Assembly (NCBI GenBank): GCA_944322145.1
Contig: CALUNW010000006.1
Coordinates: 62,001-126,000, forward strand
Source: an uncultured Atopobiaceae bacterium
GTDB taxonomy: Bacteria > Actinomycetota > Coriobacteriia > Coriobacteriales > Atopobiaceae
Direction of reading: 5' to 3'
DNA length: 64,000 nt
Position numbers and translations under genes: made by a program
Shown: in pieces, positions 8,107-16,554 of the stretch
Layout: each line of letters begins with the position of its first letter
Position numbering within the stretch: position 1 is the stretch's first letter
Notes under the pieces: generated by a model
What the model saw: the letters and a program-made list of their open reading frames with translations, nothing else
Databases searched by the model: none
What the model was told of the DNA's origin: nothing

Positions 8107-8976
8107 CTACGGGGCCGGGCGGAGCTCGACGCGGGCCGAGAAGGACGAGGTCTCGCCGGCGGTGACGCCCACCGTGAGGGTTCCGCCCATCGACTCCGCG
8201 AGCGCGCGGGCGACCGCGAGACCGAGTCCCGTGCCACCGGAGTTGCGCGCGGGGTCGCCCTGGTAGAAGCGCTCCGTGAGGCGCGCGGGGTCGAGCCGGG
8301 CGGCGTCGGCGGGTGCCACGGGGTTCTCGACCGCGAGCGCCGTGCCTGCCACGCGCACGGTCGGCGCGCCAGAGCCGTGCGCAAGAGCGTTCTCGAGCAG
8401 GTTGGCGATCACGCGCGCGAGGCCGTCGGGAGCGGCGAGCACGGGCACGGTCTGCCCGAGCCGCACATCAGGCTCCCAGCCGCGCGCCGCGAAGGCCCCA
8501 TAGCGGGCCGCGAGCGCGTCCGCCGCGGCCTCGGCGAGGTCGCAGGCGACAAGCTCCGGCTCCCAGGACGGGTCCGCCGCACGCGCATAGGTGAAGAGGT
8601 CGTCCACGAGCACGCGCATGGCGGCGAGGCGCTCCTCGGCACCCTCGAGGTAGCGGGCGGCCCGCTCCGGGTCCTCCGCGCGCTGGGCGAGCTGCAGGTA
8701 GCCCTGCGCCCCGGCGAGCGGCGTGCGGATGTCATGGCTGAGCGCAGCGAGCTGCTCGCGGAAGCGCTCGTCGGCGCGGCGGCGCTCGAGGTCGCGCTCG
8801 AGGTCCGCGTCCAGGTGGCGGTCGACCGCGCGGGCGAGCGCCGCCACCGCAGGGTCAGCGGACTCCAGGCGGGCGCGCGGCGCAGGGTTGGCCGTCGCAC
8901 CGTAGAGCAGCTCCGCCAGCCGCGCGAGGTCGCGGTCACGAGCCCGACGCGATGAAAAGGGACAGTCCCTTTTCAT
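8107..8976 (-). CDS. Sensor histidine kinase, apparently without membrane segments
   Basis: 289 aa. H box SHDIRTPLAG, then N box NLLENALAHG and G2 box GGTGLGLAVARALAESMGG; a HisKA/HATPase_c core is complete. The N-terminus (MKRDCPFSS...) is encoded by a REP palindrome (8951-8977), and its ATG overlaps the permease stop as TGATG. No hydrophobic stretch precedes the DLARLAELL linker, where family members usually have one or two membrane helices, so the sensor part looks lost or replaced. It ends a response regulator-ATPase-permease-kinase operon. Confidence 0.85.
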   Translation of the reverse strand: MKRDCPFSSRRARDRDLARLAELLYGATANPAPRARLESADPAVAALARAVDRHLDADLERDLERRRADERFREQLAALSHDIRTPLAGAQGYLQLAQRAEDPERAARYLEGAEERLAAMRVLVDDLFTYARAADPSWEPELVACDLAEAAADALAARYGAFAARGWEPDVRLGQTVPVLAAPDGLARVIANLLENALAHGSGAPTVRVAGTALAVENPVAPADAARLDPARLTERFYQGDPARNSGGTGLGLAVARALAESMGGTLTVGVTAGETSSFSARVELRPAP

Positions 8977-8977
8977 C
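8951..8977. repeat. REP-like palindrome forming a stop/start junction
   Basis: Same 27-bp palindrome as 421-447 except for the central base. Here it supplies the end of the permease stop codon and the ATG plus about eight N-terminal codons of the histidine kinase. Confidence 0.9.
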
Positions 8978-9749
8978 ACAGGCTCACACGTGTCATGAGC
9001 CTGTGGGAGATGGCCCAAAACGTCGCTATGAAGGCGACGCACATCATGGCGGGACCCGGGTCGAGCTCCGCGCTCGCGCCGAGCAGCGCCGCCGGCTGAA
9101 GCGGCATCAGCAGCTGGGCCAGGTCGTAGGCGAGTTCCTGGGAAAACGGGACCGCCACCGCCATCGGTATGAGGAGCGCCAAGTTGAGCAGGCCGCCTGC
9201 GAGCATGATCGAGATGAGCAGCGTCGTCCCAAAGCCGCGCGAGCGCCGGGAGAGCCACAGGAGCAACAGGCCAAAGGCGGCATACGTCCACCCCACGAGC
9301 ACACTGGCAAGCGCACGCAGCACGAGCTCGCCCAGCGGCATCCCCCCGAGCTGTGCGCCAGGCGCGAGCAGCAGGATGAGCCCTAGCAGAACTGCCCAAG
9401 CCGTGAGCACCACCGAGAGCAGGAGCGCGAGAATCATCCGCGTGGCCACGTAGTCAGCCCTGCCGCGCCCCGTGGCGATCGAGGCTCGCAGTCCACCCGA
9501 CGAGAGGTCGTGAACCGTGATGCCGACCACGGCGAAGCACGTGCCAAAGACGGCTCCCGCGTTCATGATCGTGAAGAGCGACTGCTCAAACGATATGACC
9601 AGATGCATGTCGGCATTCTGCGGAGTGAGCAGGATTGTGAGGAGAGTCGCAAGGACCCACAGCGCCGGCAGCACGAAGGCACCCTTCACGTAGGCGTCGC
9701 GCGAGGCGAGGTAGAGCGCGGCGCGGAGCTGGTTTCTCAGGTTGGTCAT
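8976..9749 (-). CDS. ABC-2 type permease of the two-component/ABC cassette
   Basis: 257 aa with about six membrane segments, no extra domains. It starts (ATG 9749) just after the ATPase stop, with AGGTGAG upstream; a GTG at 9758 overlapping the ATPase stop is an alternative. Layout (single permease after a BcrA-like ATPase, with regulator and kinase) is that of lantibiotic-immunity or bacitracin-type exporters. Substrate unknown. Confidence 0.82.
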   Translation of the reverse strand: MTNLRNQLRAALYLASRDAYVKGAFVLPALWVLATLLTILLTPQNADMHLVISFEQSLFTIMNAGAVFGTCFAVVGITVHDLSSGGLRASIATGRGRADYVATRMILALLLSVVLTAWAVLLGLILLLAPGAQLGGMPLGELVLRALASVLVGWTYAAFGLLLLWLSRRSRGFGTTLLISIMLAGGLLNLALLIPMAVAVPFSQELAYDLAQLLMPLQPAALLGASAELDPGPAMMCVAFIATFWAISHRLMTRVSL

Positions 9750-9754
9750 GGTGC

Positions 9755-10750
9755 TCACCTGCCCTTCTCGTCTGCGCGGCGTCCCGCGGCGCTCGCCTTT
9801 CCGTCGATGATGCGCACGAGCTCGGCCTCAACGTCCGGCGCGGAAACCGTAAGCTCCGTCACGGCGATGCCCGCGGCCAGGAGCACCTGCGCCAGCACCG
9901 TGCGGTCCGGCTCGCCGCCGCCCGGCGCCGTCACGCGCAGGGCACCGTCCGGCAGCACGCGCACCGTGAGGCCCGGAAGCTCCTCGGCGAGCACGGCAAC
10001 CGCGCGCTCCGGGGCGTCGACGCGCAGCGTGAGGTAGGTGGCGCAGGCGTCGGCAAGCTCGTCGGAGGTGAGCTCGCGCGCGAGGGCGCCGTCGCGCATG
10101 ATGCCGTAGTGCGTGCACATGCGCTCGAGGTGCGCCAGGATGTGCGAGCTGATGACGATCGTCACGCCACGCTCGCGGTTGAGACGGACCAGGAGGTCGC
10201 GCAGCTCGGACGCGCCCGTGGGGTCGATGCCGTTGAGCGGCTCGTCGAGCAGCAGCGCCTCGGGCGCGCCGAGCAGCGCGAGGGCCACGCCGAGTCGCTG
10301 GCGCTGGCCCGCGGAGAGGTCGTCCACGTAGGAGCCGCGCGGCCAGAGGATGCGGCGCTTGCCGTCACCGCCCGTGCGCTCGTCGAGGCCCACGGCCGCG
10401 AGCACTTCTCGGCACGCCTTCTGCGGGTCGGGCAGGCCAAGCACGAGAGCGCGGTTCATGAGGTTCTCAAAGGCGTCGAGCCGCCCGTAGACCGCGGGCG
10501 CCTCTACGAGCACGCCGATGCGCGGGTCGGACTCGCACGGACGCAGCGGGCGGCCGAGCACGCTCACGGTGCCCGCGTCCGGACGCATGAGGCCCGCAAC
10601 CAGCTTGAGCAGGGTCGACTTGCCTGCACCGTTCTTGCCCACCAAGCCGTAGACGGCGCCAGCGGGCACGGCGAGGCTCACGTCGCGCACCGCGTGCACG
10701 GTGCCATGCGAGAAGGACTTGGAGAGGTTGCTCGTCTCGATGGCGTTCAT
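9755..10750 (-). CDS. BcrA-like ABC transporter ATP-binding protein
   Basis: 331 aa. Walker A GKNGAGKST, signature LSAGQRQRLG, Walker B ALLLDEPLNGID, then an H-loop SSH and a C-terminal domain (after residue 215) typical of the BcrA/drug-resistance ATPases. It starts after AAGGGAAGGGGG and overlaps the permease start region. It is 112 bp downstream of the response regulator gene, with a REP palindrome in the gap that may lower read-through. Confidence 0.9.
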   Translation of the reverse strand: MNAIETSNLSKSFSHGTVHAVRDVSLAVPAGAVYGLVGKNGAGKSTLLKLVAGLMRPDAGTVSVLGRPLRPCESDPRIGVLVEAPAVYGRLDAFENLMNRALVLGLPDPQKACREVLAAVGLDERTGGDGKRRILWPRGSYVDDLSAGQRQRLGVALALLGAPEALLLDEPLNGIDPTGASELRDLLVRLNRERGVTIVISSHILAHLERMCTHYGIMRDGALARELTSDELADACATYLTLRVDAPERAVAVLAEELPGLTVRVLPDGALRVTAPGGGEPDRTVLAQVLLAAGIAVTELTVSAPDVEAELVRIIDGKASAAGRRADEKGR

Positions 10751-10835
10751 GGTGTCCCCCTTCCCTTGCTGCTTTCAGCGTACCCGGAAGGTGTCGGCAA
10801 ACGCTCCAGAGACCTACAAGACTTCGACAAGAATG

Positions 10836-10862
10836 GTCAAAAGGGGTCTGTCCCCTTTTGAC
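10836..10862. repeat. REP-like palindrome, GTCAAAAGGGG type
   Basis: GTCAAAAGGGG arms around a five-base centre; it abuts the TGA stop of the response regulator (10863-10865) and lies between it and the ATPase gene. Confidence 0.85.
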
Positions 10863-11570
10863 TCATTGGAGCTTGAAGCCGATGCCCCAGACGGTCTGGA
10901 GGTAGGCGTCCGTGCCGCTTGAGCGAAGCTTGGCGCGCAGGTTGCTTATGTGCGTGGAGATGGTGCGCTCCTCCGTGAGCGCCTCCTCGTTGCGGGCGAC
11001 CTCGAAGAGGGCGCGCTTGGTGAAGACGCGCCCGGGCTCGGCCATCATGGCGGCGAGGATGTCGAACTCCGTGCGGGTGAGGCGCAGCGGGGCGCCGTCA
11101 ACGGCAAACGTGCGGGCGAGCGGGTCGAGCTTCCAGCGGCCAAAGCGCGCTACGGTGCCCGCGCGCTCTTCTCGCCCGCGCCCGCGCAGCTGCACCTCCA
11201 CGCGCGCGAGCAGCTCGTCGAGGTCAAAGGGCTTGACGAGGTAGTCGCTCGCGCCCAGGCGCAGGAGGGCGACGCGGTCCGTCACGGCGGAGCGCGCCGA
11301 GGTCACGATCACGGGGGCGGCAACGCCGGTCGCGCGCAGACGCCCGATGAGCTCCTCGCCGGGGACGCCGGGCAGCATGAGGTCCAAGATCACCAGGTCG
11401 AAAAGCTCGTTCTTCTCGGCTGTGCGCTCTGCTGCGAGCAGGGCCTCCGTACCGGAGAAGGCCGGCACGCACGCGTAGCCCTCATCCCCGAGGAAGGTGC
11501 AGACCACCTCGGAGAGCGCGGCGTCATCCTCGACCACAAGGACGCGGGGGCTGTTTGCGAGCGTTTTCAT
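10863..11570 (-). CDS. OmpR-family response regulator
   Basis: 235 aa. Receiver domain with acidic pocket (VEDDA) and phospho-acceptor Asp63 in LVILDLMLPG, conserved Lys in YLVKPFD, then an OmpR winged-helix DNA-binding domain (LTRTEFDILAAM... TVWGIGFKL). First gene of the cassette. No Shine-Dalgarno precedes ATG 11570; instead TATACT ends six bases before it, suggesting a leaderless transcript. The nearest unit of repeat copy B lies about 30 bp upstream and could bind this regulator. Confidence 0.92.
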   Translation of the reverse strand: MKTLANSPRVLVVEDDAALSEVVCTFLGDEGYACVPAFSGTEALLAAERTAEKNELFDLVILDLMLPGVPGEELIGRLRATGVAAPVIVTSARSAVTDRVALLRLGASDYLVKPFDLDELLARVEVQLRGRGREERAGTVARFGRWKLDPLARTFAVDGAPLRLTRTEFDILAAMMAEPGRVFTKRALFEVARNEEALTEERTISTHISNLRAKLRSSGTDAYLQTVWGIGFKLQ

Positions 11571-11576
11571 GGAGCC

Positions 11577-11582
11577 AGTATA
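11577..11582 (-). promoter_or_regulatory. -10-like element giving a probable leaderless start
   Basis: TATACT lies on the minus strand six bases before the response regulator ATG, so transcription would begin at or next to the start codon. No good -35 box is visible in the GC-rich sequence above it. Confidence 0.45.
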
Positions 11583-11600
11583 GCCCCGACCCCGCCGTGG

Positions 11601-11739
11601 GGGTGTGTACACCGCCCGCTCAGGGTATGTACACTTTTCCGACCCGCTGGCTCTTCTCGCCAGCATCTTTGACCTGCGAATTTGCGAGAAGAACCTCGGG
11701 GCTGACTGTACATACCCGGTATGCGCACTGTGCATACCC
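11601..11739. repeat. Hairpin element, copy B of the GGGTATGTACAC family
   Basis: Left pair GGGTGTGTACAC (11601-11612) and GGGTATGTACAC (11623-11634); right inverted pair at 11706-11717 and 11728-11739. All periods are 22 bp, as in copy A. The interior has CTTCTCGCCAGC and TTTGCGAGAAGAAC. It stands upstream of the response regulator and downstream of the HAD phosphatase gene. Confidence 0.9.
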
Positions 11740-11756
11740 TCAGGGTCGAGCGCCCC

Positions 11757-12572
11757 TTAGTGCGTAAACGGCCACTCCCCCGCCGCGAGGGCCTCGATCG
11801 AGGCGGCCACCGCGTCGTCCTCGCAGGCACCGACGTGCCAGCGCGCGGCCGCGGCCGCCTCCGGCGTGGCGCCCGCCACCGCAACCGAGTTCTCCACGGC
11901 CGCAAACATCGGCAGGTCGTTGTCAGCGTCGCCGAAGACCACGACCCCGTCGAGGCCCACGCCCAGACGCTCGGCCAGCCACGCCACCGCGGTGCCCTTG
12001 TTCCAGCCGCGCGGCATGATGTTGGAGTACGTGGGCATGGCGCGGTCCACGTCAAACGCCGCAACCTCGGTGTTGAGTCGCGCCACGAGCTCGGTCATGG
12101 CCACCTCGCCCTCACCGGTGAAGACGTTGGCCTTCACCACGGGAAAGTCCGGCAGCTCGCGCGTCACGCGGCAGCGCTCGGCATAGGCCGGGAAGTGCTC
12201 GGCGAGCACGTCGAGCTCGCCCTCTACCAGAAGCGGGGTCGCGTCGTCAAAGCAGACCAGCCCGGCGCCCGGCGTGGCCGCAACGATCGCGCGCAGCCGC
12301 TCGAGCGCATCGGGCGCGAGCGTCTGCTCCATGACCTTCTCGCCGCCCAGATAGACCTGCATTCCGTTGGTCGCGAGCGCCGTGGCGCAGCAGGCCTCAT
12401 CCCCGCCAAAGAAGTCCGGGATCCACGAGAAGCCGCGCCCGCTCGCGGCGCCCACCCAGAGGCCGGCGTCGATCGCCGCGTGGAAGGCGGCGACGGTGCG
12501 CTCGGAGACCTGGCGCCGACCGCGCGGCAGGATGGTCCCGTCGATATCGGTGAGGATGAGCTTCACGGCCAC
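11757..12572 (-). CDS. Cof-type HAD-superfamily sugar-phosphate phosphatase
   Basis: 271 aa. Motif I DIDGTI near the N-terminus, cap domain in the middle, and C-terminal VVVFGDADNDLPMF, as in Cof/YbiV hydrolases. GTG 12572 follows GGGAG by six bases; the longer frame upstream lacks support. It is 29 bp downstream of the DeoR regulator on the same strand and is probably co-transcribed. Substrate unknown; a phosphosugar is usual. Confidence 0.85.
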   Translation of the reverse strand: MAVKLILTDIDGTILPRGRRQVSERTVAAFHAAIDAGLWVGAASGRGFSWIPDFFGGDEACCATALATNGMQVYLGGEKVMEQTLAPDALERLRAIVAATPGAGLVCFDDATPLLVEGELDVLAEHFPAYAERCRVTRELPDFPVVKANVFTGEGEVAMTELVARLNTEVAAFDVDRAMPTYSNIMPRGWNKGTAVAWLAERLGVGLDGVVVFGDADNDLPMFAAVENSVAVAGATPEAAAAARWHVGACEDDAVAASIEALAAGEWPFTH

Positions 12573-12601
12573 GTTCTTCTCCCTTCGCTTTGCGGACCCT
12601 A

Positions 12602-13366
12602 TCATATGACGCGACAGCCCAGCTCGGCCGCGTCCGCGGCCACCACGCCCTCCGGGTCCGCGTCCATGATCACGGCCTCGACGCGCTCGAGTGTCCCAAA
12701 CCACAAGAGGCCGGCCGCGCCGACCTTGCTCTGGTCCATGAGGACGAACGTGCGGGCGGCGCAGCCCAGAAACGCGCGCTTGAGCTCGGCCATATCCTGG
12801 TTGTTGGTCATGAGGCCGCGCCCGGGCACGTAGGACGTGGGCGTGACAAAGGCCTTGTCCGGATGGAGCATCTCGAGCGTGCGCATGGCGAGCGGGCCCG
12901 CGGTGTAGCGATGCCCCTTGCGCAGGCTGCCGCCGAGCATGATGACGTCGAGGGACGGCGCGGAACGGTCCACGTAGTCGGCGATCGTGAAGTCGTCGGT
13001 CACGATGGTCACGCCCGCCCGTCCCGAGATGGCGCGGACGAGCTCGAGCGCCGTGGTGCCCGAGTCCACGAGCACCGCGTCCCCGTCCTCCACGAAGGGC
13101 GCCGCCAGCCGCGCGATGGCCTGCTTGGCCCCTACGTTCACGTTGACACGCCGGTCCTGCACGGAGACCGTGAGCGTCTTGGAGAGCGAGACCGCGCCGC
13201 CGTGCGTGCGGCGCAGCTTGCCGTCGCGCTCGAGGGCGTCGAGGTCGGCGCGCGCCGTCACGCGGGACACGCCGAAGGCTTCCGCGAGCTGCGTGACCTG
13301 CACGGACGTCGCGCGGTCGAGCATGGAGAGAATCGCCGCGCGCCGCTCCTCGGATGACATCGCCAT
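12602..13366 (-). CDS. DeoR-family transcriptional regulator
   Basis: 254 aa. N-terminal DeoR helix-turn-helix (RRAAILSMLDRATSVQVTQLAEAFGVSRVTARADLDAL), then the sugar-phosphate sensing DeoRC domain (DSGTTALELVRAI, VTDDFTIADYV, MLGG). Start chosen at ATG 13366 (AAGGGCGGG upstream); ATG 13360 is also possible. Divergent from the class II aldolase gene and upstream of the HAD gene, so it probably controls both. Confidence 0.88.
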   Translation of the reverse strand: MAMSSEERRAAILSMLDRATSVQVTQLAEAFGVSRVTARADLDALERDGKLRRTHGGAVSLSKTLTVSVQDRRVNVNVGAKQAIARLAAPFVEDGDAVLVDSGTTALELVRAISGRAGVTIVTDDFTIADYVDRSAPSLDVIMLGGSLRKGHRYTAGPLAMRTLEMLHPDKAFVTPTSYVPGRGLMTNNQDMAELKRAFLGCAARTFVLMDQSKVGAAGLLWFGTLERVEAVIMDADPEGVVAADAAELGCRVI

Positions 13367-13419
13367 GGTCGCCCGCCCTTCTCGCCGCACTTCTCGCCCG
13401 CCGTCTGTTTGTGTGCGAA

Positions 13420-13478
13420 TTGTGTTTCCTTTTCTTGCCTTACAGGCAATCTATCACATTGCTTTTGCTTTCGTTTTG
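13420..13478. promoter_or_regulatory. AT-rich divergent control region with DeoR-like repeats
   Basis: Between the DeoR and aldolase genes: TTTCCTTTTCTTGCC, then TTGCCT-N4-AGGCAA (13434-13449), then CTTTTGCTTTCGTTTTGG. DeoR regulators often bind direct repeats of TTTCNTTT-type sequence, so this stretch is the likely operator. No clear -35/-10 pair could be fixed. Confidence 0.4.
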
Positions 13479-13648
13479 GAAAGAGCTTCGGGCGGCGGCA
13501 GGGCTTGCCCGCCCAGCGGATGCCGAGAAGAACGTCGGCGCTGCCTTTGCTTTCCCTTCCCCGCGCCGCTCGGCAGGCGCGCCGGGCCCCGTCCGCGCGC
13601 GGGCCGCCTACAATGGCGGTATCAGCCACTCCGAAGAAGGGAGTTTCG

Positions 13649-14500
13649 ATGCTCGTCACCACGAAGGAAATGCTGCTCGACGCCCAGGCCGGCCACTACG
13701 CCGTCGGCGCGTTCAACGTCGAGAGCCTCGAGTTCGTCATGGCCGTCGTGAAGGCCGCCGAGGAGCTGCGCTCCCCCGTCATCATGCAGACCACGCCGGG
13801 CACCGTGAAGTACGCCAACCTCGACTACTTTGCCGCCATGTGCCGCGTCGCCGCCGAGCAGGCGAGCGTGCCCGTGGCCATCCACCTGGACCACGGTGAC
13901 GGCTTCGACCGCGCGGTCCAGGCCATGAAGGCCGGCTACACCTCCGTCATGATCGACGGCTCCCACGACACCTTCGAGGACAACATCGCCCTCACCGCCT
14001 CCGTGACCAAGGTCGCCAAGCCGCTGAACATCCCCGTCGAGGCCGAGCTCGGCAAGGTCGGCGGCAAGGAGGACGACGGCCCGGCCGTCGAGGGCGAGAG
14101 CCCCTACACCGATCCCGAGGAGGCCCGCGAGTTCGTCGAGCGCACCGGCTGCACGTCTCTCGCCATCGGCGTGGGCACCGCGCACGGCGTCTACACCGAG
14201 ACCCCGCACATCGAGCAGAGCGTCGTGAAGGCCATCCGCTCCGTCGTGGACGTGCCGCTCGTGCTCCACGGCACCTCCGGCGTGCCCGACGACCAGGTCG
14301 CCGAGGCCATCAAGAACGGCATCTGCAAGGTCAACTACGCCACCGAGCTGCGCCAGGCCTTCATGCGCGGCTTCATGGGCTACATGGCCGAGAACCCCGG
14401 CGCCTTTGACCCCAAGAAGCCCAACAAGCCCGGCATGCAGGAGATCACCGACCTCGTCAAGGTCCGCATGACCAACCTCGGCTCCGTCAACAAGGCGTAA
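13649..14500 (+). CDS. Class II ketose-bisphosphate aldolase (GatY/KbaY or Fba type)
   Basis: 283 aa, the GatY length. Zn ligand region HLDHGD, MIDGSH, the GTAHGVY segment and NYATELR are class II aldolase landmarks. ATG 13649 has GAAGGGAG five bases upstream. It splits tagatose-1,6- or fructose-1,6-bisphosphate; the AgaS and PfkB genes nearby make tagatose-bisphosphate plausible, though it could be the general glycolytic enzyme. A terminator follows at 14542-14588. Confidence 0.88.
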   Translation: MLVTTKEMLLDAQAGHYAVGAFNVESLEFVMAVVKAAEELRSPVIMQTTPGTVKYANLDYFAAMCRVAAEQASVPVAIHLDHGDGFDRAVQAMKAGYTSVMIDGSHDTFEDNIALTASVTKVAKPLNIPVEAELGKVGGKEDDGPAVEGESPYTDPEEAREFVERTGCTSLAIGVGTAHGVYTETPHIEQSVVKAIRSVVDVPLVLHGTSGVPDDQVAEAIKNGICKVNYATELRQAFMRGFMGYMAENPGAFDPKKPNKPGMQEITDLVKVRMTNLGSVNKA

Positions 14501-14541
14501 GTAGGCGCCTCTGTCACCGCACCCACACCTTCTGCCGCAAA

Positions 14542-14588
14542 GCCCCCGTTGCTCCGGTCTCACGGCCGTAGCAACGGGGGCATTTTTC
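14542..14588 (+). terminator. Rho-independent terminator of the aldolase gene
   Basis: GCCCCCGTTGCT (14542-14553) pairs with AGCAACGGGGGC (14570-14581), followed by ATTTTTC. Confidence 0.88.
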
Positions 14589-14600
14589 GTGTGAGATGGT

Positions 14601-14714
14601 CCGCCCGTCGCGGTTGCTACATGGTTTTTCAGGGGGCAACAGGGGCCAGCGACGGCAATACGGGCTCGTCATGCCCATTGCTACATGGTTTTTCATGTAG
14701 CAATCCACGGGCGG
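14601..14714. repeat. Inverted-repeat element with duplicated TTGCTACATGGTTTTTCA
   Basis: Outer arms CCGCCCGT/ACGGGCGG. The 18-mer TTGCTACATGGTTTTTCA occurs at 14614-14631 and 14679-14696; the second copy is part of a hairpin with 11-bp arms and a GTTTTT loop (14678-14704). No gene in 14501-14815; this element and two terminators fill the gap. Confidence 0.7.
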
Positions 14715-14750
14715 CCCGAGGACACCAAGAGCCAGGCGCGCAGAGAAGAA

Positions 14751-14784
14751 CGGGCGCCCGCGACGCTGTCTTCGCGGGCGCCCG
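14751..14784 (-). terminator. GC-rich terminator hairpin downstream of the orphan EIIA gene
   Basis: CGGGCGCCCGCG (14751-14762) pairs with 14773-14784; on the minus strand it is followed by TTCTTCTC. Confidence 0.65.
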
Positions 14785-14815
14785 CTGTACAGTGCAGGAG
14801 ACGCTGTCGGACGCG

Positions 14816-15274
14816 CTACGCCTGGGCGAGGCCGGAGTTGACGAGCTCGGCGATCTTCTCGGCATCGTCGGAGGCCAGGACGCTGGAGCGGAAGCCCTCG
14901 TCCATGAGCAGGACGGCCACCTTGGAGAGCAGCTGCAGGTGGGTGGTGCCGGCCTCGGAGGAGGGCGTCAGGATGGAGATGACGCACGTGACGGGCACGT
15001 TATCCATGGAAGCCCACTTGATGCCCTCGGAGAACTTGACCACGACCAAGCCGGCCTTCTTGATGGCGTCGCTCTTGGCGTGGGGAATGGCGAAGCCACC
15101 CGTCATGCCCGTGGTTCCCTCGGCCTCGCGAGCCTTGTAGGCCTCGTAGACGCCCTCGGCGTCATCGGAAAGGCCCAGCTCGACGGCCTTGGCGGCCAGC
15201 AGCCTGAGAGCCTCGTCGACGGACGCGGCGCTCTGGCCAAGAACAACGCTGGATGCGGGAACGAACTCGCTCAT
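14816..15274 (-). CDS. PTS EIIA component, fructose/nitrogen (GatA-like) family
   Basis: 152 aa. GGFAIPHAKS carries the phosphorylated His65 of the EIIA-Fru/Ntr fold. ATG 15274 follows GGGGGGTAGAG. No EIIB/EIIC of this family is nearby, so it serves a PTS encoded elsewhere or regulates. Position beside a GatY-type aldolase makes a galactitol/tagatose link attractive but unproven. Confidence 0.85.
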   Translation of the reverse strand: MSEFVPASSVVLGQSAASVDEALRLLAAKAVELGLSDDAEGVYEAYKAREAEGTTGMTGGFAIPHAKSDAIKKAGLVVVKFSEGIKWASMDNVPVTCVISILTPSSEAGTTHLQLLSKVAVLLMDEGFRSSVLASDDAEKIAELVNSGLAQA

Positions 15275-15422
15275 CTCTACCCCCCTGCCCGGCGGCATGC
15301 GCCGCCCGAACCTAGTCGCAACAGATGCATAATAGCACCGCGCGGAGAGGACGAAGCCATGGTCTCGTCCTCCCCGCGCGGGCACATCCAGGGTTCATGA
15401 GCGCGTCAGCGACTACAGCCCC

Positions 15423-16376
15423 CTATCCCCTGTTCTCGCGACGCAGGCGCAGGGCCTCGTAGGCGCAGCCGTACATGGCCGCCTGGTTGCCGAGGCTCGC
15501 GGCCTCGATGCGGGCCTCCTTGCACGGCTTGAGGGCGTACTCCGCGAACTTCTCGCGCAGCTCGGGGGCGAAGGTGGCAAACGCGCCCGCCACGCCGCCG
15601 CCGATGAGGTACATCTCGGGGTCCACGATGCAGGAGATCTGCGACATGGCAAGCGCCAGGTAGTCGCACATCTTGTCCACAGCGAGCTTGGCGCACTCGT
15701 CGCCGCCCGCGAGCGCGCGGAAGACGGAGAGCGTGTCGGTGGCGTGCTCCACGTGCACCGGCGTCACGCCGCGGCGCTCGCACTCCTCGAGGTAGAGGCG
15801 CACGATGCCCTGCGCGGAGGCGTACTGCTCGAGACAGCCGCGCCGGCCGCAGCCGCACGTGCGCGTCTCGTCGCGGTTGAGCGTGATGTGGCCGATCTCG
15901 CCGCCCGCGCCGAAGGAGCCGGCGATGAGCCTGCCGCCCACGACCACGCCGGCACCGACGCCCGTGCCCAGCGCGATGAGCACGTAGCTGGAGACGCCCT
16001 GCGCCACGCCGGCCCACATCTCGCCGAGCGCCGCCGCGTTGGCGTCGTTGACGAAGGCGATGCTCGCGTTGGGGAACTCGGCGGCAAGCGCGCCGACAAA
16101 GCCCTCGGGATCGAGCTTGATGTTGGCGAGAAGACCCACGGTGCCGTCGTCGGCAACGGGACCGGGCACGTCCAGGCCGCAGGCGATGACGTCCGCGGCG
16201 GTGGCGTCGTGCGCCGCGAGTATCTTGCCCAGGCCCTCGGTCACCGTGGCGTACGCGGCGGCATCCACCAGCGCCGGCGTGGGGATCTTGCGCTCCTCGA
16301 GCAGCTCGCCCTCGGGCGTGAACAGGCCCGCCTTGATGCTCGTCCCGCCGACGTCGATGCCCAGCACCATATCCAT
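15423..16376 (-). CDS. ROK-family sugar kinase (glucokinase-like)
   Basis: 317 aa. ATP-binding DVGGTSIKAGL at residues 8-18, VNDANAAALGE, ALGTGVGAGVV and the ROK zinc motif CGCGRRGCLE are all intact. ATG 16376 has AAGGAGG seven bases upstream. Single gene with its own start region; divergent from the M32 peptidase. By family it phosphorylates glucose or an N-acetylhexosamine. Confidence 0.9.
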   Translation of the reverse strand: MDMVLGIDVGGTSIKAGLFTPEGELLEERKIPTPALVDAAAYATVTEGLGKILAAHDATAADVIACGLDVPGPVADDGTVGLLANIKLDPEGFVGALAAEFPNASIAFVNDANAAALGEMWAGVAQGVSSYVLIALGTGVGAGVVVGGRLIAGSFGAGGEIGHITLNRDETRTCGCGRRGCLEQYASAQGIVRLYLEECERRGVTPVHVEHATDTLSVFRALAGGDECAKLAVDKMCDYLALAMSQISCIVDPEMYLIGGGVAGAFATFAPELREKFAEYALKPCKEARIEAASLGNQAAMYGCAYEALRLRRENRG

Positions 16377-16554
16377 GTTCGTTCCTCCTTGCGTCGCGGG
16401 ACCGCATCCCGCAGGCCATACGTGACTCATGATGATACCCACCGCCCCATCCCCTGCGGCCATCTTCTGCGCGGGCGGGTGCGGACGTCGGCGGACGGGT
16501 ACACTGAAGGAAATCACGCCTCACGCACACCATCCAGAGCAACGAGGAGCAGCC

